Shown piece by piece: positions 1-9,509 of a stretch of DNA of 64,000 bases. Numbering within the stretch: the stretch's first letter is position 1; each line of letters opens with the position of its first letter. The notes below the pieces were generated by a model. It saw only the letters and a program-made list of their open reading frames with translations, ran no database searches and was not told the DNA's origin. The translations under genes were made by a program, and so were the position numbers. This DNA is from Lutibacter flavus (GTDB lineage: Bacteria; Bacteroidota; Bacteroidia; Flavobacteriales; Flavobacteriaceae): the NCBI RefSeq assembly GCF_900188355.1, contig NZ_FZNX01000002.1, positions 434,001 to 498,000 of the forward strand, written 5' to 3'.

Positions 1-138
1 TTAACTAATTAAATATTTTGTGATATGAATGCAAGATTATTTTATTAGAAAAATTGAAATATTTTGTGACTTTTTGAGTGGAAAATAGTCTTATAGATAT
101 ATTTATACATGCTAAAAAAATAAATTAAAATTAACATT

Positions 139-1059
139 ATGAAAAAAGTAGGATTGGTATTATTAATGGTGTTTGGAGTTACTTTTATGTATGCTCAAAC
201 ATTGGAAGAATTAAAGGCTGAACAAGGACCTAAAAATGATTCAATAGCAGCTTTACAAGCTAAAGTAAATGCTATTCAAGGTAAAATTGATGCCCTTCCA
301 GGATGGAAGAAAGGTGCATTTGGTACTATTGGTGCAAACCTTGCTGGTTTTGACAATTGGTATTCAAAAGGAACACCAAACTCGTCTAATGGGAATATTG
401 GCTTTACAGTTAACGCTTTTGCAAATCTTAAGCAAGAGAAATTTTTCTGGAGAAATTCAGCAAATGTAAATTTAGGTTGGGTAAAGTTTGATGATAAAGA
501 CGATGAAACTGACAAAAAAGATTTTCAAGAAGCATCAGATGTTTTTAGTATTACTTCATTGTATGGACATAAATTAAGTGAGAAATTTGCAATTTCAACT
601 TTAGGAGAGTATAGAACTACTATTTTAAGTAATTTTAATGATCCTGGATATTTAGATCTTGGTTTAGGTGCTACCTGGACACCAATTGCAGATTTAGTTG
701 TTGTTATTCACCCATTGAACTACAACTTTGTATTTAGTAAAGGAGAAAGTGTTTTTGAATCTTCTTTGGGTGCAAAAATAGTTGCTGATTATACGAAACA
801 ACTAGGTGCTGTAAAGTTTAAAACAAATCTTTCTGCATTTCAAAGTTATAAAAGTTCAGATTTTTCTAACTGGACTTGGACAAACTCTTTTGGTTACACG
901 TTATGGAAAGGGATTGGTGTAGGATTTGATTTAGGTTTAAGAAAGAACAAACAAGAAGCTTTAAATTATACACTTGCAGATGATCCAAGTGCAACATTTG
1001 AAACTGTAGATAATAAATTGCAATCTTATTGGTTGTTTGGTTTAAACTATGGATTCTAA
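139..1059 (+). CDS. DUF3078 domain-containing outer-membrane-type protein
   Basis: 306 aa. Residues 1-19 form a Sec signal peptide ending in YAQ. A short coiled stretch (about 21-52) follows, then an aromatic, beta-rich body with GANLAGFDNWYSKG near residue 65 and a C-terminal ...WLFGLNYGF, the aromatic ending expected of an outer-membrane beta-barrel. This is the layout of the Bacteroidota DUF3078 family, whose function is unknown. The ATG lies 138 bp from the window edge and a strong terminator follows, so it is probably monocistronic. Family recognition is by memory of the motif pattern; an outer-membrane location is inferred. Confidence 0.85.
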   Translation: MKKVGLVLLMVFGVTFMYAQTLEELKAEQGPKNDSIAALQAKVNAIQGKIDALPGWKKGAFGTIGANLAGFDNWYSKGTPNSSNGNIGFTVNAFANLKQEKFFWRNSANVNLGWVKFDDKDDETDKKDFQEASDVFSITSLYGHKLSEKFAISTLGEYRTTILSNFNDPGYLDLGLGATWTPIADLVVVIHPLNYNFVFSKGESVFESSLGAKIVADYTKQLGAVKFKTNLSAFQSYKSSDFSNWTWTNSFGYTLWKGIGVGFDLGLRKNKQEALNYTLADDPSATFETVDNKLQSYWLFGLNYGF

Positions 1060-1085
1060 TAGCTATTAAAAAATAATAGAAATTA

Positions 1086-1118
1086 AAAGCCTGTAAGTAA
1101 AACTTACAGGCTTTTTTT
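1086..1118 (+). terminator. Rho-independent terminator after the DUF3078 gene
   Basis: A 13-bp perfect stem (AAAGCCTGTAAGT / ACTTACAGGCTTT) with a 3-nt loop is followed directly by a T run. It sits 27 bp past the stop codon. Confidence 0.9.
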
Positions 1119-1387
1119 ATCAAATTTTTAATGACTCTTCACTTTTATTATGTTTTGGATGCTTTTATTATTTTGGTGTTTTAGTTGTTAACTTTATTGG
1201 AATTAAGGGTAAAACACATTTGAAATTAAGCTTTAGCTGTAATTGTGTTTATTAAATCATATTGTCCGATATTTGTATTAGATAGAAGTGCCTGTATGCA
1301 GTCAATTTAAAATAGATTATCGAATAACCTTTTATTAACGAAAGGTATATTTTGAGTTTTTGTCTATTATTATTGATGTATAAAAAA
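1119..1387. other. Intergenic gap with no gene seen
   Basis: AT-rich DNA between two convergent genes. I find no convincing ORF, RNA gene or repeat here; the gap is bounded by one terminator on each side. Confidence 0.6.
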
Positions 1388-1407
1388 AGACCGCAATACA
1401 GCGGTCT
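1388..1407. terminator. Terminator hairpin of the TonB receptor-lipoprotein operon
   Basis: Stem AGACCGC / GCGGTCT with a 6-nt loop, A run on one side and T run on the other, so it can act in both directions. It lies 25 bp beyond the minus-strand lipoprotein stop. Confidence 0.85.
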
Positions 1408-1432
1408 CTTTTTAAATATAAAAATATATTAT

Positions 1433-2500
1433 TTATTGTAGTACATAAGCACCTCCACTTAAAATAACTTTCATTTCCCAAATTTCAGCAGCACCTGAAT
1501 AAACATTATAGCTAACAACATATTTTTGTCCTTCAGCACTTGAAGGGAAGTTGTTAAGTAAAATAGTGTTTATTTTATCTAATCTTACTTCAACAGATTC
1601 TTCAGCCTTTCCACCTCTAACATCAAAGTTACCATAATTACCATTACCAACTAAATCATAATCAGCTGCAGTAAGTGTATACTTAATAGTGTTGTCAGGT
1701 ACCCAAGTAGATCCATCATGACCAAATTTAATTGTTTCTTCAGCAACATTATTATATGTAGACCAAGTTGAACCATCAAAAACGTAATTATTTACATAAC
1801 TTTTTGTAACACCACCACCTTTATATAATTCATACATAGCTTGTACAATGTCTCCTGCGCTTTTTGGGCTAAATTTAAAAATATCTGGTAATGCTAATGG
1901 TATTTTTAGAGCAGCTTCATCATGACTTGAAAAGTTAGGGTAGCTTTCTCCCATTGATTTGTACTCATCTTCAGTAAATCCAGCAAATCTACTCCATTCA
2001 CCATTTTCAAATAAGAAACCATCGGTTAATGTACTTTCACCACCTGCGTAAAAACGATATCTTAAAGAATAGAAATCACCTTCACTTGGAGATGTGTATG
2101 TAGCTTCTAAATAATCAAAAATATGGTAATCTCTATCAAAATTCCCATACGTTTTTCCAGTAATTGCGTTGTGTTCATCATCACTTAATTCATAAACTTC
2201 AGCACTTGGAGAACTTATTGGGTTGTATAATTTAAAAGTAACGGTTGCTAAAGAACCATCTCCCCATACTGGGTATTTGTCTGTTAAAAGCTCAGGAATC
2301 ATTGATTTAGCATCATCAATTGAGCTAAAATTTCCGTAAGATAAATCTAAATCATCGTAATCGTCATCACTTAAAGAAAACTCAATCTCACCAGTAATAA
2401 TTTCCTTTTGAGCATCGATTTCATTGTAGATATCTTCCATTGGGTCACAGGCTGTAAAAACAAGCCCTAAAACCATAAATAAATAAATAAATTTTTTCAT
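1433..2500 (-). CDS. Surface lipoprotein with four internal repeats, partner of TonB receptor
   Basis: 355 aa. A lipoprotein signal peptide ends at Cys18 (LVFTAC-DP). The mature protein is acidic and built from about four divergent repeats, each centred on a YGNF/YPNF motif (residues 55-58, 118-121, 187-190, 289-292). Each motif is preceded by a D/E-rich segment of the LsxxDY type and followed by an aromatic strand with 'DGSTW'-like turns. The gene starts 18 bp downstream of the TonB-receptor stop, so the two are surely co-transcribed. The arrangement resembles SusCD-like or BtuBG-like receptor-lipoprotein pairs, but the protein shows no SusD features. I do not recognise a named family. Role inferred: ligand capture at the cell surface for the adjacent receptor. 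Confidence 0.85.
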   Translation of the reverse strand: MKKFIYLFMVLGLVFTACDPMEDIYNEIDAQKEIITGEIEFSLSDDDYDDLDLSYGNFSSIDDAKSMIPELLTDKYPVWGDGSLATVTFKLYNPISSPSAEVYELSDDEHNAITGKTYGNFDRDYHIFDYLEATYTSPSEGDFYSLRYRFYAGGESTLTDGFLFENGEWSRFAGFTEDEYKSMGESYPNFSSHDEAALKIPLALPDIFKFSPKSAGDIVQAMYELYKGGGVTKSYVNNYVFDGSTWSTYNNVAEETIKFGHDGSTWVPDNTIKYTLTAADYDLVGNGNYGNFDVRGGKAEESVEVRLDKINTILLNNFPSSAEGQKYVVSYNVYSGAAEIWEMKVILSGGAYVLQ

Positions 2501-2518
2501 TGTTTTTTATTTTTTAAA

Positions 2519-5050
2519 TTAAAATCTAATTTTAGCACTAACATCAAATGTTCTTCCGAAACCAAACCATACTAAAGCAGTTTGATCAACAGAACCAGCA
2601 CCATCTAAAGCATCTGCAATATATTCCGTGTTGAATACATTGTTCATTCTACCTATTAATGTAGTGTCCAAATCACCAATTTTGAAACCATATCTAATAC
2701 TCGCATCAAAAGTACTATAAGCTGGAGCTTTCCAAGCTTGAGGTGCACCTTGCGTACCTCTATCATTCGGATCATATTGAGCATATAAATCATCAAAATA
2801 GTTAAAATCTACAGTGAAGTGAGTTTTAGGCATTAATTCATAATCTAAACCTAAAGCGGCTGTTGTTTGAGCAGCATCAGACACTTTTAATCCAGCAATA
2901 TATAAATTAACAGTGTCAATTAAATTTTGCTCTTCATCATATATATTAACATCTTCAACATCATTATCCCATTCCCAGTTTCCTAAAGAAAGCATACCAA
3001 TTATAGATAATTTGTCAGAAGGTTTATAAGTGAAATCAAATTCAATACCTTGATGAAGTGCATTAACACCTAAAATATTAGCGGTACTAAAGGTACCATC
3101 AGGATTTTGAAACCCTTCAGTTAATGTTCTGTCATTCCACTGTGTTCTATATACATTTAAATTCGCTGCAAACTCTGCACCTCTAAATCCATATCCTAAT
3201 TCAGTACTAAATATTTTTTGATTTTCAGCATCTTCATTAATATGATCATTATCAAATTGTAAAAATACAGAGTCAAATCCTGCTGCTTTTTCAAAATAGC
3301 CAATATTAGCAAATACATTATGTTGATCGTCAATTCTATAGTTAGCACCACCTTTTACGCTATATCCTGTAAAATTATATTTGTCTGTTTCTTGATTTCC
3401 TGGAACATATTGGAAATAATCAATTCTTCTGTAAGAAGTATTAGATACTGCGGCTGAAACAAAAGTTGATAAGTTGTCAGTATTATACTCTAATTGAGTA
3501 AAAAGACCTTGCCATCCAACTTCACCATCATTGTAATAAGAAAATTTATCACCAACTTTTAAAGCGGTATTTGGGTTGTTTATGTTTGAATTGTCTTCAA
3601 CATAGTTTCCTCCTAATAAATCTGTTACTTCTCTAAAGTGTTTTCCAGTATAATCTCTTAAATCAAGACCTGCAATAAAAGATAAGTTGTCGTTGAAATC
3701 TGTTTTAAATGTTGATAAAGCACCAAACCAACTATGGTCGTTACGTGAAGCTCTTAAAAATGCTTCAGAACCTAAACCTTGAGTTCCATTAGCTCTGTTT
3801 ATTGCAACAATATTGTCTAAATCCATTGGTTGGTCATCACCACCTATTCTAACATTAAATAAATCTCTGTTAGAACCAGCAGTACCACCACCACCTCCTG
3901 TACCCCAAGAAGCATAAAGTGCAGTTGATAAATTAGTTTTATCACTAATAGTCCAATAGTGATTTAAAGAAGTTTGTGATTTGTGATAAAAGTTATCTTC
4001 TACATGAACAACTTGTCCGTTTTTAATACCCCAATCTGGGTTAAATTTGTTACCACTTTCAGCATTTCTGTATTTTGAAATTAAACTTCTGTTTTGTCTT
4101 TGACCATGTCTTTGTGGTGCTCCAAAAGAAGTTATCGCTAATTTGTGATTGTCATTTATTTGTTTAGAAATGTTTACAAAGTAGTTGAAACCATCAAACT
4201 CAGTTCCATCAACATAACCATTTCCTTGAGTTCTAGAAGCTGCAACTGTCGCTGCAAAACCATTATCTAATAATCCTGTAGAAACTGTCGCTCCATATTT
4301 TTGGTAACCGTCATTTCCAACAGCTGTGAAAATATTACCTCCTTTTTCTACATCTGTAGTTTTAGATAAAATGTTTACGGTACCACCAATTGAAGGAACA
4401 GCAAGTTTTGAAGCTCCTAAACCTCTTTGTACTTGCATAGCACTTGTAACATCAGCTAAACCAGCCCAGTTAGACCAATAAACTCTACCGTTTTCCATAT
4501 CATTAACAGGCACACCGTTAATCATTACAGCTACATTTTCAGAGTTAAAACCTCTTAGTGTTAATCTACCATCACCAAAACCTCCACCTGACTTGGTTGC
4601 ATAAACACCTGGTGTAGATTTTAAAATTTCAGGGAATTCTTGTGATCCTAATTTGTTTTCAATTACATCTGCTTTTATTGTAGATACAGCAACAGGTGTT
4701 TTTCTGTCAATTGCAAAAGAAGTTGCTGTAATAATAATTTCCTCTAAAGACTCTGCCGATGGTTTTAATGCAACTGAACCAAAATTGGTAGTTCCATTAA
4801 AAGCAATAGTTTTAGATTCGTACCCAACAAATGAAACTAATACGTTTCCACTTGTAGTTGAAGACTCAAATGAAAAGTTTCCATCAAAATCAGTTGAAGA
4901 TCCAGTTTGTGTTCCTGTAATAACCACAGAAGCACCTGGTAAAGGTTGATTTGATTCATCAACTACTTTTCCAGAAAGTTTAGTTTGAGCAAAAATGGTA
5001 GCTGAAGAACATATCAGTACTACCATTAACAAATTTTTAAATTTTCTCAT
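2519..5050 (-). CDS. TonB-dependent receptor with carboxypeptidase-regulatory-like domain
   Basis: 843 aa outer-membrane active transporter. A signal peptide (1-21, ending FAQ) is followed by a CarboxypepD_reg-like beta-sandwich (about 23-105, with the PLPGASVVITGT and DFDGNFSF signatures). A plug domain (about 120-225, with TPGVYATKSGGGFGDGRLTLRG and INGVPVNDMENGRVYW) leads into a 22-strand-type barrel ending in ...FDVSAKIRF. There is no SusD partner; the downstream gene is a repeat lipoprotein. The substrate cannot be read from sequence; this plug type also occurs in receptors for siderophores, cobalamin-like ligands and oligosaccharides. A palindrome upstream (5104-5126) may control it. 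Confidence 0.92.
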   Translation of the reverse strand: MRKFKNLLMVVLICSSATIFAQTKLSGKVVDESNQPLPGASVVITGTQTGSSTDFDGNFSFESSTTSGNVLVSFVGYESKTIAFNGTTNFGSVALKPSAESLEEIIITATSFAIDRKTPVAVSTIKADVIENKLGSQEFPEILKSTPGVYATKSGGGFGDGRLTLRGFNSENVAVMINGVPVNDMENGRVYWSNWAGLADVTSAMQVQRGLGASKLAVPSIGGTVNILSKTTDVEKGGNIFTAVGNDGYQKYGATVSTGLLDNGFAATVAASRTQGNGYVDGTEFDGFNYFVNISKQINDNHKLAITSFGAPQRHGQRQNRSLISKYRNAESGNKFNPDWGIKNGQVVHVEDNFYHKSQTSLNHYWTISDKTNLSTALYASWGTGGGGGTAGSNRDLFNVRIGGDDQPMDLDNIVAINRANGTQGLGSEAFLRASRNDHSWFGALSTFKTDFNDNLSFIAGLDLRDYTGKHFREVTDLLGGNYVEDNSNINNPNTALKVGDKFSYYNDGEVGWQGLFTQLEYNTDNLSTFVSAAVSNTSYRRIDYFQYVPGNQETDKYNFTGYSVKGGANYRIDDQHNVFANIGYFEKAAGFDSVFLQFDNDHINEDAENQKIFSTELGYGFRGAEFAANLNVYRTQWNDRTLTEGFQNPDGTFSTANILGVNALHQGIEFDFTYKPSDKLSIIGMLSLGNWEWDNDVEDVNIYDEEQNLIDTVNLYIAGLKVSDAAQTTAALGLDYELMPKTHFTVDFNYFDDLYAQYDPNDRGTQGAPQAWKAPAYSTFDASIRYGFKIGDLDTTLIGRMNNVFNTEYIADALDGAGSVDQTALVWFGFGRTFDVSAKIRF

Positions 5051-5385
5051 GTTTTAATTTTAATTTGAATTAAATGTGGTGCAAAAATGCAATTTTTTGT
5101 TGATTAACATTTTAATTAAATGTTAAAATTTAACAAAAAATTAAGAATGTCTAAATTTACAAAAACCAACATATCTGATTGCTTAAAAAACAAATAGATA
5201 TTAACAAAAACCAACAAAAAATCAATGAATTGTTGAAAACAATGAGGATAACATTTTTTTTACATATAAAACATAATAATACTATTATTTATATAATTAT
5301 GAAATTATTTAATAATTAACAGAAATGTTAAATTAAGCCAAGTAAAATGTTAAAAAAAGCGATGTTTATATGAAAAAAATATAAT
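5051..5385. other. 335-bp AT-rich intergenic region upstream of the TonB receptor
   Basis: No ORF or RNA gene is visible. The region holds the receptor promoter, the palindrome at 5104-5126 and a 13-bp direct repeat. I see no clear terminator for the minus-strand pgi gene, which ends at 5386. Confidence 0.6.
5104..5126. promoter_or_regulatory. Palindrome upstream of the TonB receptor (candidate operator)
   Basis: Two perfect 9-bp arms, TTAACATTT and AAATGTTAA, are separated by 5 bp and lie 54-76 bp upstream of the receptor start. The same gap carries a 13-bp direct repeat, ACAAAAACCAACA, at 5159-5171 and 5204-5216. The AT bias makes chance palindromes more likely, so confidence is modest. 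Confidence 0.4.
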
Positions 5386-6954
5386 TTATTTATTTTGATT
5401 TAAAAACTTGTTTGCAAGTTCTTTTCCAAGCTCAACACCAAACTGATCAAAACTAAAAATATTCCAAATAATACCTTGAATAAATATTTTACATTCATAA
5501 AAAGCAATTAAGCTACCTAGAGATTTTGGAGTTAATTTTTCAATTAAAATAGTTGTACTAGGTTTATTCCCATCAAAAACCTTAAAAGGTAATAAGGTTT
5601 CAATTTCTTCTAATTTACCTTGAGTTTTTAAATCTAAATGCGCTTCTTCTTTGGTTTTTCCCTGTGCTAGGGCTTCCGTTTGGGCAAAAAAGTTAGCCAT
5701 TAGTTTGTTGTGGTGATCTTTATCTCCATAAAGTGACTCTTTAAATCCAATAAAATCTGCAGGAATTAATTTAGTCCCCTGATGTAATAACTGCATAAAT
5801 GCATGTTGAGAGTTTGATCCCGGAGCACCCCAAATAATATTACCAGTTTGATAATTTACTTTGCTACCATTTCTATCAACACTTTTACCATTGCTTTCCA
5901 TAATAGCTTGTTGAAGGTAAGGTGCTAATTTACTTAGGTATTGTGAGTAAGGTAAAATAACTTCAGTTTCACATTTAAAAAAGTTTGTATACCAAATGCC
6001 AATTAAACTTAAAATAACCGGAGCGTTTTTTTCGAACGGAGTATTTTTAAAATGCTCATCCATTTCAAAAGCGCCAATTAATAAATCTTTGAAATTATTA
6101 AAACCAACAGCCAAACTGATAGTTAAACCAACAGTACTCCATAAAGAGAAACGGCCACCAACCCAATTCCACATTGTAAAAATGTTGTCATGGTCTATAC
6201 CAAATTCACTTACAGTTTTTAAGTTTGTTGAAACAGCTACAAAATGTTTTGCAACGTCTTTTTCAGATGCTGATTGTAAAAACCACTTTTTAATGGTTGT
6301 TGCATTTGTAAGTGTTTCTTGGGTAGTAAATGTTTTTGAAACGATTACAAATAAAGTTGTTTCAGGATTTAAATTTTTAATTACTTCCTGAACATGGTCA
6401 CCATCAATATTTGATACAAAATGTATATTTAAGTGATTTTTATAAAATTTTAAAGATTCAACAACCATATCTGGCCCTAAATCTGAACCTCCAATACCAA
6501 TATTTACAACATCTGATATTGATTTATTAGTAAATCCTTTCCAATCTCCAGAAACTACTTTGTTAGTAAAAGATTCCATTTTATTTAAGGTTTCTCTTAT
6601 TTCGGGCATTACGTTTTTCCCATCTACTAAAACCTCACTATTAGATTGATTTCTTAAAGCAGTATGTAAAACAGCCCTTTTTTCTGTTTGATTAATTTTT
6701 TCTCCAGAAAAATAAGAATCCATTGCACTTTTTAAATCAACTTCATTTGCTAATTCTAATAGATAATTTAATGTTTCATCAGTAATTCTATTTTTTGAAT
6801 AATCAAATTCAAACTCATTAAAATTAATAGTGTAATTATTTTTCCTATTACTATCATTATTAAATAATGATTTTAAATGAGTGTCTTTAGTTTCGTTATA
6901 ATGTTTGGTAAGTTTTTGCCAAGCTTTAGTTTGGGTTGGATTTACATTCTTCAT
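5386..6954 (-). CDS. pgi: Glucose-6-phosphate isomerase
   Basis: 522 aa, close to the usual length. It interconverts glucose-6-phosphate and fructose-6-phosphate in cytosolic glycolysis and gluconeogenesis. Visible signatures are the phosphate-binding segment [10 protein letters not shown] (about 152-161), the catalytic-glutamate region ESNGKS (about 352), and the PGI signature [11 protein letters not shown] (about 376-386). The M23 peptidase gene ends 24 bp upstream on the same strand, so the two may share a transcript. Nothing is unusual. Confidence 0.97.
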   Translation of the reverse strand: MKNVNPTQTKAWQKLTKHYNETKDTHLKSLFNNDSNRKNNYTINFNEFEFDYSKNRITDETLNYLLELANEVDLKSAMDSYFSGEKINQTEKRAVLHTALRNQSNSEVLVDGKNVMPEIRETLNKMESFTNKVVSGDWKGFTNKSISDVVNIGIGGSDLGPDMVVESLKFYKNHLNIHFVSNIDGDHVQEVIKNLNPETTLFVIVSKTFTTQETLTNATTIKKWFLQSASEKDVAKHFVAVSTNLKTVSEFGIDHDNIFTMWNWVGGRFSLWSTVGLTISLAVGFNNFKDLLIGAFEMDEHFKNTPFEKNAPVILSLIGIWYTNFFKCETEVILPYSQYLSKLAPYLQQAIMESNGKSVDRNGSKVNYQTGNIIWGAPGSNSQHAFMQLLHQGTKLIPADFIGFKESLYGDKDHHNKLMANFFAQTEALAQGKTKEEAHLDLKTQGKLEEIETLLPFKVFDGNKPSTTILIEKLTPKSLGSLIAFYECKIFIQGIIWNIFSFDQFGVELGKELANKFLNQNK

Positions 6955-6978
6955 TGTAAAAATTTATGGTATTAGTTT

Positions 6979-8241
6979 CTAATTAGAAACAATAATTTCG
7001 TTATTAATTGTTGAATATTTTATTGCGTTTAGTTCTTCTTTTATAGGTTTAATAAAATCAAAATAAACTGGTTTTATATTTTCTTTCATTGGTTCTGCTG
7101 CGGGTAATTTTTGTTTTAGTGGATCAACTTGAGCTCCATTTTTCCAAAAACGATAACAAACATGTGGGCCTGCAGTATTTCCTGTCATGCCAATATATCC
7201 AATTACATCACCTTGTTTAACAACATCACCAACTTTTACAGCCCGTTTACTCATATGTAAATATTGGGTACTATAGGTTCCGTTATGTCTTACTTTTACA
7301 TAATTTCCATTACCACCTTTTCTTGCGGATTCTACAACAGTTCCATTTGCAGTACTCATAATTTCAGTTCCAATTGGTGCTGCAAAGTCTGTACCTTTAT
7401 GTGCTCGTATTTTATTTCCGTAATAAGCAATTCTTCTTTTTAAGTTGTATCGAGATGAAATTCGGCTAAACTTAACAGGCATTTTTAAAAATTGACGACG
7501 CAAATTCGTTGCTTCATCATCAAAGTAATCTGGAATGTCTAGAATTGAATCAGCTGTATATTTAAATGCATAAAAAGGTTTTCCACCATGTTCAAAATAG
7601 GCCGCTTTTACTTCACCAATACCAACAGGAATAGTATCGTTAATATAAAGTTGTTCGTATATTAATTTGAATTTATCTTCTTTTTGAAGTCGTGAAAAAT
7701 CAATGGTCCAAGCATAAATATCATCAGCCATTTTGAAAGTTAAATAAGAACTAAGTCCTTGCTCTTCCATTGCTTCAGATAGATTTGTATTTATAACACC
7801 TGAAGCCGTTTTCCATTCAACTTTTACAGGTACTTTTCCATTATATGCTGCAATTATTGAATCTTTAAAATTAACTACGGTATATTTTACCTTTGAATGT
7901 TTGTAAATAAATATTTCAGCTTGTTCAGTAGAATCTTTTTTAGCTAAAATAGTATATGGTATTCCACTTCTAATTCTTCTAACATTAAAAGTGTCTTTTA
8001 TTTTATTTACTATTTCTAAAACTTTTGGAAAATCAATATGATTTCTATCTAGGATTTCACTAAAATTTTCCCCTGGTTTTATAGTATCATTTATAACTTT
8101 AAAGTTATTTAAGTTAAACCCATACTTATAAACATCTTCTGGTATTGAAAGAGATGAGGCTGCATCTGAAATGGATATTTTAGAATCCTCTTTACAAGAA
8201 AAAACTAAGATAAGGGTTAGGAGAACTATTAATTTTTTCAA
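6979..8241 (-). CDS. M23 family metallopeptidase, lipoprotein
   Basis: 420 aa. A lipoprotein signal peptide ends at Cys16 (LVFSC-KED; the acidic residues after Cys resemble the Bacteroidota surface-export signal). The N-terminal half contains an OapA/LysM-like segment and the C-terminal half a LytM/M23 domain with the zinc motif HKGTD (about 280-284) and the second motif HVCYRF (about 360; the usual HLHF is H-x-C-Y here). It probably acts as a peptidoglycan DD-endopeptidase in the envelope. It lies between a DUF3108 gene and pgi on the same strand. The C-terminal 40 residues extend past the peptidase fold. Confidence 0.9.
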   Translation of the reverse strand: MKKLIVLLTLILVFSCKEDSKISISDAASSLSIPEDVYKYGFNLNNFKVINDTIKPGENFSEILDRNHIDFPKVLEIVNKIKDTFNVRRIRSGIPYTILAKKDSTEQAEIFIYKHSKVKYTVVNFKDSIIAAYNGKVPVKVEWKTASGVINTNLSEAMEEQGLSSYLTFKMADDIYAWTIDFSRLQKEDKFKLIYEQLYINDTIPVGIGEVKAAYFEHGGKPFYAFKYTADSILDIPDYFDDEATNLRRQFLKMPVKFSRISSRYNLKRRIAYYGNKIRAHKGTDFAAPIGTEIMSTANGTVVESARKGGNGNYVKVRHNGTYSTQYLHMSKRAVKVGDVVKQGDVIGYIGMTGNTAGPHVCYRFWKNGAQVDPLKQKLPAAEPMKENIKPVYFDFIKPIKEELNAIKYSTINNEIIVSN

Positions 8242-8294
8242 AAGTAGTTGTATTACGTATTAAAGGGTTAAAAAATAAAACGCAAAAGTACAAA

Positions 8295-9119
8295 TTAATT
8301 GTCAAAAATAATGTTAAAAGGGTGTGCTAAACCTTTAAAAGCATCTAAATCTGCTCTAAGTGAACCAACCTTTAAATCTGCTTTAATACGCAATGGAATT
8401 TTATTTTGGTCATCACTAACCCAAATGGTAAGACTTTCTTGCTCTTTAAAAACACGACCAGCCTGAACCATTGGTCTAAACGCAAGCGTATTTATTTTTC
8501 CAAACTTTGTTTTAATAACTTCTTTACCTAAAAAATGAAGTTTAAAATTATTTATTTCTTGATCAAAAAACATTTGTAATTCTATTTCTTGACCAACTTC
8601 TAAATTGTTTAAGTTTTGATTTCTTAAAAAATATAAAGATGACAATATGTCTTGTATATCGCTGCTAATTGGATGTTTTGTTTCAGTATTATGCTTGTAA
8701 TTTTTTACAGTTGCCTCATTTGTACTATAATCAAACAATATTTCCTGATCTTTTGTATATCCACCCTCATCAATTTTTCTAATAAAGCGATATGGTTTTA
8801 AAGTCTCTTTATACATATACGTTTGGTAATCGTCTTTTACCTTAAAAAATAAACTAACCAATCCGGTAGATTTCCCATTTCCAGTAATGTGAAAAGCCGG
8901 TAAACCCTCATTTTTAGTCTCTTTTACTTCAATTGTAGAAAAACCAGCATTTAAAAAATTACTATAACTCAACCTAAATTTTAACCACTCACCATGTTGA
9001 AATGCTAATTTTTTTTCAGATTTTTCTGATGGAGCTATTGCACTAAATGACGTTTTTACAGATTGACTAAATGAAGCCACTGTTATAAACAGAAATAATA
9101 TTAAAAAATGTTTTTTCAT
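8295..9119 (-). CDS. DUF3108 domain-containing protein
   Basis: 274 aa with a Sec signal peptide (1-18, ending SFSQS). The body matches the DUF3108 pattern of Bacteroidota (GEWLKFRLSYSNFLNAG near 43-60 and an IWVSDDQNKIPLRIKADL segment near 230), a predicted periplasmic or outer-membrane-associated beta-rich fold of unknown function. It lies directly upstream of the M23 lipoprotein (53 bp gap), suggesting a shared cell-wall role by context only. Confidence 0.85.
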   Translation of the reverse strand: MKKHFLILFLFITVASFSQSVKTSFSAIAPSEKSEKKLAFQHGEWLKFRLSYSNFLNAGFSTIEVKETKNEGLPAFHITGNGKSTGLVSLFFKVKDDYQTYMYKETLKPYRFIRKIDEGGYTKDQEILFDYSTNEATVKNYKHNTETKHPISSDIQDILSSLYFLRNQNLNNLEVGQEIELQMFFDQEINNFKLHFLGKEVIKTKFGKINTLAFRPMVQAGRVFKEQESLTIWVSDDQNKIPLRIKADLKVGSLRADLDAFKGLAHPFNIIFDN

Positions 9120-9172
9120 TTAATAGTTAATAATGATTTATTATAAAATTGCAATTATTGTTCCAAAAATAA

Positions 9173-9204
9173 TAAAAGCCTAACGTTTAAAAGTTAAGCT
9201 TTTA
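9173..9204 (-). terminator. Terminator after the NifU-domain gene
   Basis: An imperfect hairpin (TAAAAGC-c-TAAC pairing with GTTA-a-GCTTTTA, 8-nt loop) lies 48 bp past the minus-strand NifU-domain stop and before the DUF3108 start. Confidence 0.65.
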
Positions 9205-9251
9205 TTAAAATTAAGTTTTTAAAAACCTATTTATAATTTTTTGAATAAAGA

Positions 9252-9500
9252 TTAAAACGTAATTCCGCTTATTTCAATAACTCGCTTAATTTGCGGTGCA
9301 TGTCTTTTTATTGTAGCTTCTACACCATTTTTTAATGTCATTTGATTTACAGAACAGCCTAAACAAGCTCCTTCTAACTGAACGCTCACGGTATCATCAG
9401 TTATTTCAACTACAGAGATATTGCCTCCATCAGCTTCTAAATAAGGTCTTATTTCTTGTAGCGCATTTTCTACGCAAATTTTAAGTTCTTCTGGGTTCAT
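9252..9500 (-). CDS. NifU C-terminal-domain Fe-S scaffold/carrier protein
   Basis: 82 aa, a stand-alone NifU C-terminal (Nfu) domain. The CxxC pair in ACLGCSVNQMTLKNGVE binds a bridging Fe-S cluster, and the start LEADGGNISVVEI is typical. It delivers Fe-S clusters to apo-proteins in the cytosol. The gene begins 9 bp downstream of mrp, so the two Fe-S assembly genes form an operon. Assignment to Nfu is secure; the specific symbol (nfuA or nifU) is not, because the N-terminal A-type domain of NfuA is absent. Confidence 0.93.
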   Translation of the reverse strand: MNPEELKICVENALQEIRPYLEADGGNISVVEITDDTVSVQLEGACLGCSVNQMTLKNGVEATIKRHAPQIKRVIEISGITF

Positions 9501-9509
9501 TTTTTAAAA

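Noticed and set aside
4653-4949. Antisense ORFs within the TonB receptor, pgi, leuS and other genes
   Set aside because: Open frames opposite well-supported coding sequences; none has a family pattern of its own.
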